Of a stretch of DNA of 64,000 nucleotides, positions 58,993-64,000 are shown in pieces (the first letter of the stretch is position 1; each line of letters begins with the position of its first letter). Source of the DNA: Marchantia polymorpha subsp. ruderalis (taxonomy: Eukaryota; Streptophyta; Marchantiopsida; Marchantiales; Marchantiaceae); the NCBI GenBank assembly GCA_037833965.1, contig AP031352.1:8412501-8476500 (forward strand), given 5' to 3'. Under the pieces are notes generated by a model. It was not told the DNA's origin, searched no databases, and saw only the letters and a program-made list of their open reading frames with translations. The position numbers and the translations under genes are program-made.

Positions 58993-60241
58993 AACTCATT
59001 TCTTCAGCAGTGTGTTCATAGTAAATTATACGGAGGCTGTGACTGACATCCACACGATGCTTTGAAAACCATACGAGCCGTGACAAGCGGAAATCACAAG
59101 CTCTGTCCGAGGTCTGTGCCAGAGAACTGAACTGATGCCAGTCAACACTCCTGCAGCATTTTCGGTACGAAATTGTAACAGGCTTACAGCAAACTTCACT
59201 TGTAGGTTGTGGATGGATCGACCATAACTTCAAGCACGACGGTAGTTGACATGAAGTTGCGACTGCCTAACACATGTTTCAATTCTGGCATTTGAACTCT
59301 ATCAGTGCGGCGTTTGCTTCCACACGAATGAAGCACGACTATTGCAAATGTCTTCAATGGTGCAAGCAATTGTTGTATATTATGTTTAATGCCCGTGGGT
59401 TTTGTAAATCTCGAAGGAAGGACTGGGAAAACAACCACACACGATGTACAGTAAGACCTCCTTGTTGTCACGTAGTTGGTGACACAAGTCATATGATCAC
59501 ATACAAGGTCAAGCAACAAACATATGGAAATCTTCGATGATCTCTAATATCGATAATTCCCCCAACATAAAATATATTTCCAATTCGCGTCACTCAATTC
59601 TAATTTGTTACATGTGTAATACTGAAACATAGGAGCATTGTGAGATCCGAGTTGATTATTCTACGGAGAGTCCACTGTATCTTTTTCATGATAAGACAAC
59701 TAAGTTAGCAAGGGTAAGCAATGCCCATGAGAGCCCAAGTAAGTAGGCTGAAAAATGCCATAAAACAACGAAAAATAATAACAAACTAATTTGGTGACTC
59801 ATTTCTGCACATTCTCTCACATGTTAAGATTTTTCCTCACATGACCTGTGTGAACTCAATATGTCTTGACGCTGTTGAGTTAAATTCAGTCAAACTAAAC
59901 TGGTCACAATCACAATCATGGGAGTGCATTTCAATGCCATATTACATATTGATATATCCTTTCGTCAGGCAGATCAGATTTCACAAAGATACAATATCTT
60001 GTAGTAGATGGCAACGCTATCCAGGTCCCAAATACTTGGAACGCCTTAACACTTTTTGTAGAATACTGTGATGCTTGAATTGTTACATCTCAAAATAAAT
60101 ACATATAATCCGACGTGAATAGTTTCCAGAGTATAGAACGTTCGACCCGATAAAATTGGACACTTGTTATGTTTGTTTTATATCAAAATTTCAATTTCTC
60201 CTTATTTGTGCACTTAGTAATCCATCTCATCCAGTCATTTA
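58993..60241. other. 3' flank; no gene recognised
   Basis: This covers the 3' untranslated region and intergenic DNA. Short frames on both strands (59196-59540) have no domain. Confidence 0.4.
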
Positions 60242-60275
60242 AGAAGTTAGAGTTCAGGATTGAACTCTAACTTCT
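60242..60275. repeat. Perfect 15-bp hairpin, 4-nt loop
   Basis: AGAAGTTAGAGTTCA pairs perfectly with TGAACTCTAACTTCT around GGAT. Confidence 0.9.
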
Positions 60276-60453
60276 CCAGGATACCAAAAATAATGAGACT
60301 ACAGTCCTTCAGCTCTATTTCTAACCCAGCTCTATTCTAAGCGAGTCGTATTTTAACCACTATGGAGACACTTCACAGATCCTAACGGTTTAATCATTCC
60401 TAACTGAAGAAGTCCGCCACACCTTAGCTCGGCTCATGATCTGACTGCCTTAG

Positions 60454-60721
60454 AGGTACTGACGGTGATGTCGGAGGAGAAGCTCCTTTGAACAAGAAAG
60501 CTAGAAAGGTAGAAAAGAAGCAGTACAAGCCAGTTGCTCCCACCACATTAGACACTGAGAACCAATCGGAGGCGTCTCAGTTTGAACAAGTGGGTGATCG
60601 AGGCTTACAGGAGGATGAGAATGTGAACTTTCTAGATGCTCTTCCACCAAGAATCATCGGAAAGCCGTTGAAAGAGGCGGAACTCAACATTCTTCTTACA
60701 CTTGGAGGAAGAGCAAACCAG
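60454..60721 (+). pseudogene. Isolated exon-like fragment (about 89 codons)
   Basis: An acceptor-like CCTTAG precedes the fragment and a donor-like CAG/GTTCAG follows it. The frame reads GTDGDVGGEAPLNKKARKVE, then charged residues, and ends PPRIIGKPLKEAELNILLTL. The lysine-rich nuclear-signal-like KKARKVEKK suggests a nuclear protein. No other exons were found within reach, so this is either a captured gene fragment or one exon of a gene I could not assemble. The family is not recognised. The frame continues past the donor to TAA at 60767-60769, inside the hairpin that follows. Confidence 0.45.
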
Positions 60722-60762
60722 GTTCAGGTGTCGACGCTACTCTGGAAGGAGGCTAATGTTCT

Positions 60763-60806
60763 GACTTAAGAATGGACGGGATTGCCCTCTCGTCCATTCT
60801 TAAGTC
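60763..60806. repeat. Perfect 16-bp hairpin, 12-nt loop
   Basis: GACTTAAGAATGGACG (60763-60778) pairs perfectly with CGTCCATTCTTAAGTC (60791-60806). It sits immediately after the exon-like fragment. It might be a transcription-end hairpin of a mobile element, but no CTRR end of a Helitron follows. Confidence 0.9.
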
Positions 60807-62462
60807 ATCTTTTCTTGTGACACTTAACGTGCTATGCTTTATGCTGCTCATACATCCGGGTTCCTTTTTAATGAAATTATACTATAATAAACACTCTTGA
60901 TAGTTATTATTTCAATATTAGGATATTAATAAAATAAATTATGATATGCTTTCTTCAATATGATTCTTCTTTATGTTTTAAAACCTAAATATAAGACGAT
61001 AATTTTGTTAAATATAGTTTTGAATCTTTATCTAGACTTTCATGTTTCTGTAAACTAGTGTTAAGAGCTCTTATACTTAAATCTACTGAAATAATCTAAC
61101 AAACTGTGAAGTGTCAATGATGATAAAATCTCATAGTCATCCCCGTAGCATTACATCAACAATATAGAGAGAAGAATGTAATGAAATTTTCTTCCAATAT
61201 TATAACAAAAATTTCTTACCACATTTTTTTAATTGTATAAATAAATATATTTGTCATGATTAAATATGAAATTTTTATAGATTAAATCTGAATTGAAAAA
61301 ACTGTAAAATTTTCTATATAGGCTAAATTCTTAGTGCTTCTCCGAAACAACTTAATCTCTATTCAAGTTATGCCTTCACTTTATATCTAGTTTGTAAAAA
61401 ACATCTCTCCTAAAAATGATTATCAAGTCGAAGGTTAAAAACTGATTTTGAAATAAAGACCTGTAGCCACCAAAACAAATATTGTAACGTTCCATATAAG
61501 GATTATTAAAAATCAGAGCGTGGACATTATTCGTGGAATACAAGCATATGGGCGTCTGTTTTTAGGCTACGAAGTGTTTGCTGGGGGAAATTATACTCAT
61601 GCTATATATACTCGAATTTGTGCTGAATCCAAGGGTGAAAAAGCATGTGGAGCGACAAGGCTTCAAACAAAAATATGTCGTACAAAAGTGAGAAGTATAG
61701 TTAACAAGGAATAAGAATAATAAAAAAACATTGGACTATTTGAATATAATGGCTTATTTTGAGCCAAAAATGCACAATTAATTCATTTTTATGAAGAAAT
61801 TCATGCAATCACCTTAAATGTCGGATAATGCAATATTCTTTTCTATTCCAAGTATTATATAGTATTTATTTCTTAATATAATTTTTCAATAATGCCATCA
61901 AATCTGAAAAATAAAATCAAATTCTTGCAGGCAAGAAAACTTTAAGATTCTATGTTTAGGAACGTAACATGAGATTAGAAAACATGGAATAAAAAAAGTA
62001 ACATGGATGGAATTTGCAATAGCATCAGCATTTGTTGTCATAATTACGGTAATTCAAACTTTCTACTAACAATATCCAAAACGCCAAAGCTACCCGCTTG
62101 GCATTTGGGAACTAGATTTTGCGAGGAAAGCTCGAAGAGTGGAAGAACAGAAGCTAACCAGAGCATGCCCATCCTCTGTGCTGTGGAATTGGGCCCACGC
62201 TCTTGCTGAAAGTATGTGTGGATCTTCGAGTTCTATCTGGCTGGGCCCACCGGTGACCGGAGGCACCGGACCTCAAAGCCACACGCTGGATCCAACAGTG
62301 AACAACATGAACGTCGTCGGTCTCCTACCACACGCTTGACCGGTTGACCGGTTGACGCAAAGCATCAGCTGCACCGCGAGCGCAGGCTGTTTCAGCACAA
62401 TTTCGTTTCCTTCTCGTCTGCGGATTTGGTGTCTCGGGCTTGGCTCGAAGCCATAGCCCAGA
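60807..62462. other. AT-rich DNA, then upstream region of the DUF4336 gene
   Basis: 60900-62000 is AT-rich with one short unrecognised frame (61520-61714). From about 62050 the composition rises and should include promoter and leader of the gene at 62463. CGGTTGACCGGTTGAC near 62340 is a short direct repeat. No TATA element could be assigned with confidence. Confidence 0.4.
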
Positions 62463-63987
62463 ATGGCCAGAGTGCCTGGAGCTGCCGCGATGCGCGAGAC
62501 CCCGCTGCATGCGAGCGTGCTCGGTTCGAGTTTCAATGCCAAGCTCGTGGCACCCAATTCGAGCTCCGGCGTTGTTTACGGGAGAAATGGATTTTTCGAT
62601 TGCAATTTAAGTGCTGCGTCTGCGGAGTGCGAGTTTTTCTGCAGAGCGTCTTCCGCAGGGGAGCTGTGCTCTCCATCCTCGCGTGTGTCCATCTTGAACT
62701 CGACGGTACGACGAGGAAGTAGGGCTTCTGGGCGAGTGTTGGCCTCTGCCGTGGAGGAAACTGGCAAGAGCAAATCCGGAGGCCGATTCTACTTCAATGT
62801 CACTGGATTTCCATTTCCCCTGGGACCGTTTCTTAGCCGACGGACCATTCGGACAGAAGTAAGCTCGTCCACTTTTGTTCTCAATTTTCTGTCTCCTCTT
62901 AACTCCCTGCTCACATGCGCGCGATTTTGCCGATGTCATTTAAGGCGGTGGAGCTGGTCAAATCTCTGCATCTTGTGGGAAGGGTATTTTCTCGACATGA
63001 TTTACTTTCACCTTTTTTGATTAGCTCTCGTCTCAGTCTTGGTTTAGAGCATGAATGTGCCCGTGAATCAAGCTTTCAGCTTTGAAACCATGCCGTCCAA
63101 AGCAAAGGACGTAAAGAGCCGAAACATCGTGCAGATCCCACAGCCCCGAACCAGTTGCAACTGTCGGTTCTGGTAGCAGCTACTTGAGTCGTGAGTCGAG
63201 TGCTACCAAAGCTTAGCGGGTGAACTGGGATGTCTTTTCTAGCCTGCAGATGTGATCAGTTCTTGCCAAGAGATATGACATTTTGGGTCAGATGGACGTT
63301 TCAACATGCTGCACGCTCCACTCCTAACTGGCTTGCTGACTTGACAGATGCAGAGAGGAAGCATCTGGTTGTTCGAGCAAGAACAAGCACTCGGGTTTAG
63401 TAGTGTTACAACGAACACTCGCATGACGGTCATAAAACTCAAGTCCGGGGGTTTATGGGTGCATGCACCAATCGGTCCGACGGATGAGTGCATCCAGGTA
63501 CCTTTCCAAATGTTCCGTGTGTAGGATTCTCAGAATTCCAAAGTATTGTAGTTAAGAGTACATTTTAAGCTTAAAACGAAGTTGGACGTGGGACGATTCG
63601 TATGAAGCAGTCTGCTTGAATATCCTCTGTGGATTTATATATTTGATTACTACCGGAGAGCCGATGAGTTAGCTTTTTCAAGGGAATTAAAGCTTTCGGT
63701 GACTTTGGTGGTGTGTGGAGGGTGACAGCTTCTGAAGGAGTTGGAGCTCCCAATCGAGTACATTGTTCTACCTACATTTGCTTATGAGCACAAGATCTTC
63801 GTCGGACCTTTTTCTAGAGCCTTTCCCAAGGCCCAGGTGTGGGTGGCACCAAGGCAGTGGAGCTGGCCTTTGAATCTACCGCTCCCCTTTCTGGGAATCT
63901 TTGGAGCCAAAGTCCTGAAGGACGATGAACTCGTCACTCCGTGGGCGGATGAAATCGAGCATAAAATCCTAAGCTGTCCTGAAGTCG
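62463..63987 (+). CDS. DUF4336 protein, probably plastid-targeted (5' part, three exons seen)
   Basis: Exons 62463-62858, 63348-63497 and 63729-63987 join in frame at GT/AG sites. The third ends at a GTAAGT donor 13 bases from the window edge, so the gene continues beyond it. 268 residues are visible. The first ~105 residues are Ser/Ala/Arg-rich with few acids (MARVPGAAAMRETPLHASVL), as expected for a chloroplast transit peptide. The DUF4336 core then begins: GGRFYFNVTGFPFPLGPFLS, RRTIRTE, SIWLFEQEQALGF, GGLWVHAPIGPTDECIQ, PTFAYEHKIFVGPF, WVAPRQWSWPLNLPLPF and TPWADEIEHKIL. The family has a metallo-beta-lactamase-like fold; the H in AYEHK lies where a metal ligand is expected. The biochemical role of the plant protein is not established. 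The call rests on the strong pattern I remember for plant members. Confidence 0.9.
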
Positions 63988-64000
63988 GTAAGTTCTCTTG

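Noticed and set aside
60763-60806. Helitron 3' end
   Set aside because: A hairpin is present, but no CTRR follows it and no matching 5' TC end was found.

Overview
The window looks like nuclear DNA of a land plant. A bryophyte is most likely, probably the liverwort Marchantia polymorpha. The reasons are spliced genes with GT/AG introns, a DUF4336 protein with a plastid-transit-like N-terminus, plant-type F-box proteins, and a large repeat protein (VIPLLRYLDRK module, RRRTRTKV motif, coiled coil) that resembles an abundant Marchantia hypothetical-protein family I remember. The species call is inference. There are no rRNAs, tRNAs, CRISPR arrays or bacterial-style operons.

Layout. 1-1400 is GC-rich and CT-rich on the minus strand, possibly the promoter and 5' leader of a gene leaving the window to the left. 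1.4-6.3 kb is an AT-rich gene-free island. 7863-12179 holds a 13-exon F-box/LRR gene (564 aa). 14.7-17.0 kb holds traces of a Ty1/copia-like element. 18280-19268 is a foldback element with long inverted arms. 20-25 kb contains broken coding-like pieces, a 34-bp tandem repeat rich in CCCTAA, and a strong hairpin.

25.6-35.5 kb is a cluster of four paralogous three-exon genes for tiny cysteine-bearing proteins (63, 63, 63 and 65 aa). Three are on + and one is on -. All four have exon 1 of 50 nt and exon 2 of 51 nt. Only exon 1 exceeds chance recognition by eye, so the genes are easy to miss.

36.5-43.2 kb is AT-rich and carries a small inverted-repeat element (about 40425-41089) whose ends are three tandem palindromes each. 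43.2-53.3 kb is occupied by two copies of one unusual mobile element. The + copy (43173-46958) is truncated and its gene is dead. The - copy (46956-53324) has inverted terminal repeats of about 0.97 kb and one intact 1046-aa reading frame. Both copies are peppered with GC-rich mini-hairpins (CGCCGAAGGCG and its complement) and, in the - copy, 16-bp palindromes (CGCCTGTGCACAGGCG). This is the best candidate here for an undescribed system.

53.3-56.1 kb is AT-rich again. 57529-58992 is an intronless F-box gene (487 aa). 60.2-60.8 kb has an exon-like fragment with perfect hairpins on either side. 62463-63987 is the 5' part of a plastid DUF4336 gene that runs off the right edge. Genes sit in GC-balanced islands between AT-rich repeat-derived DNA, and no functional pathway links the neighbouring genes apart from the four-member paralogue cluster.
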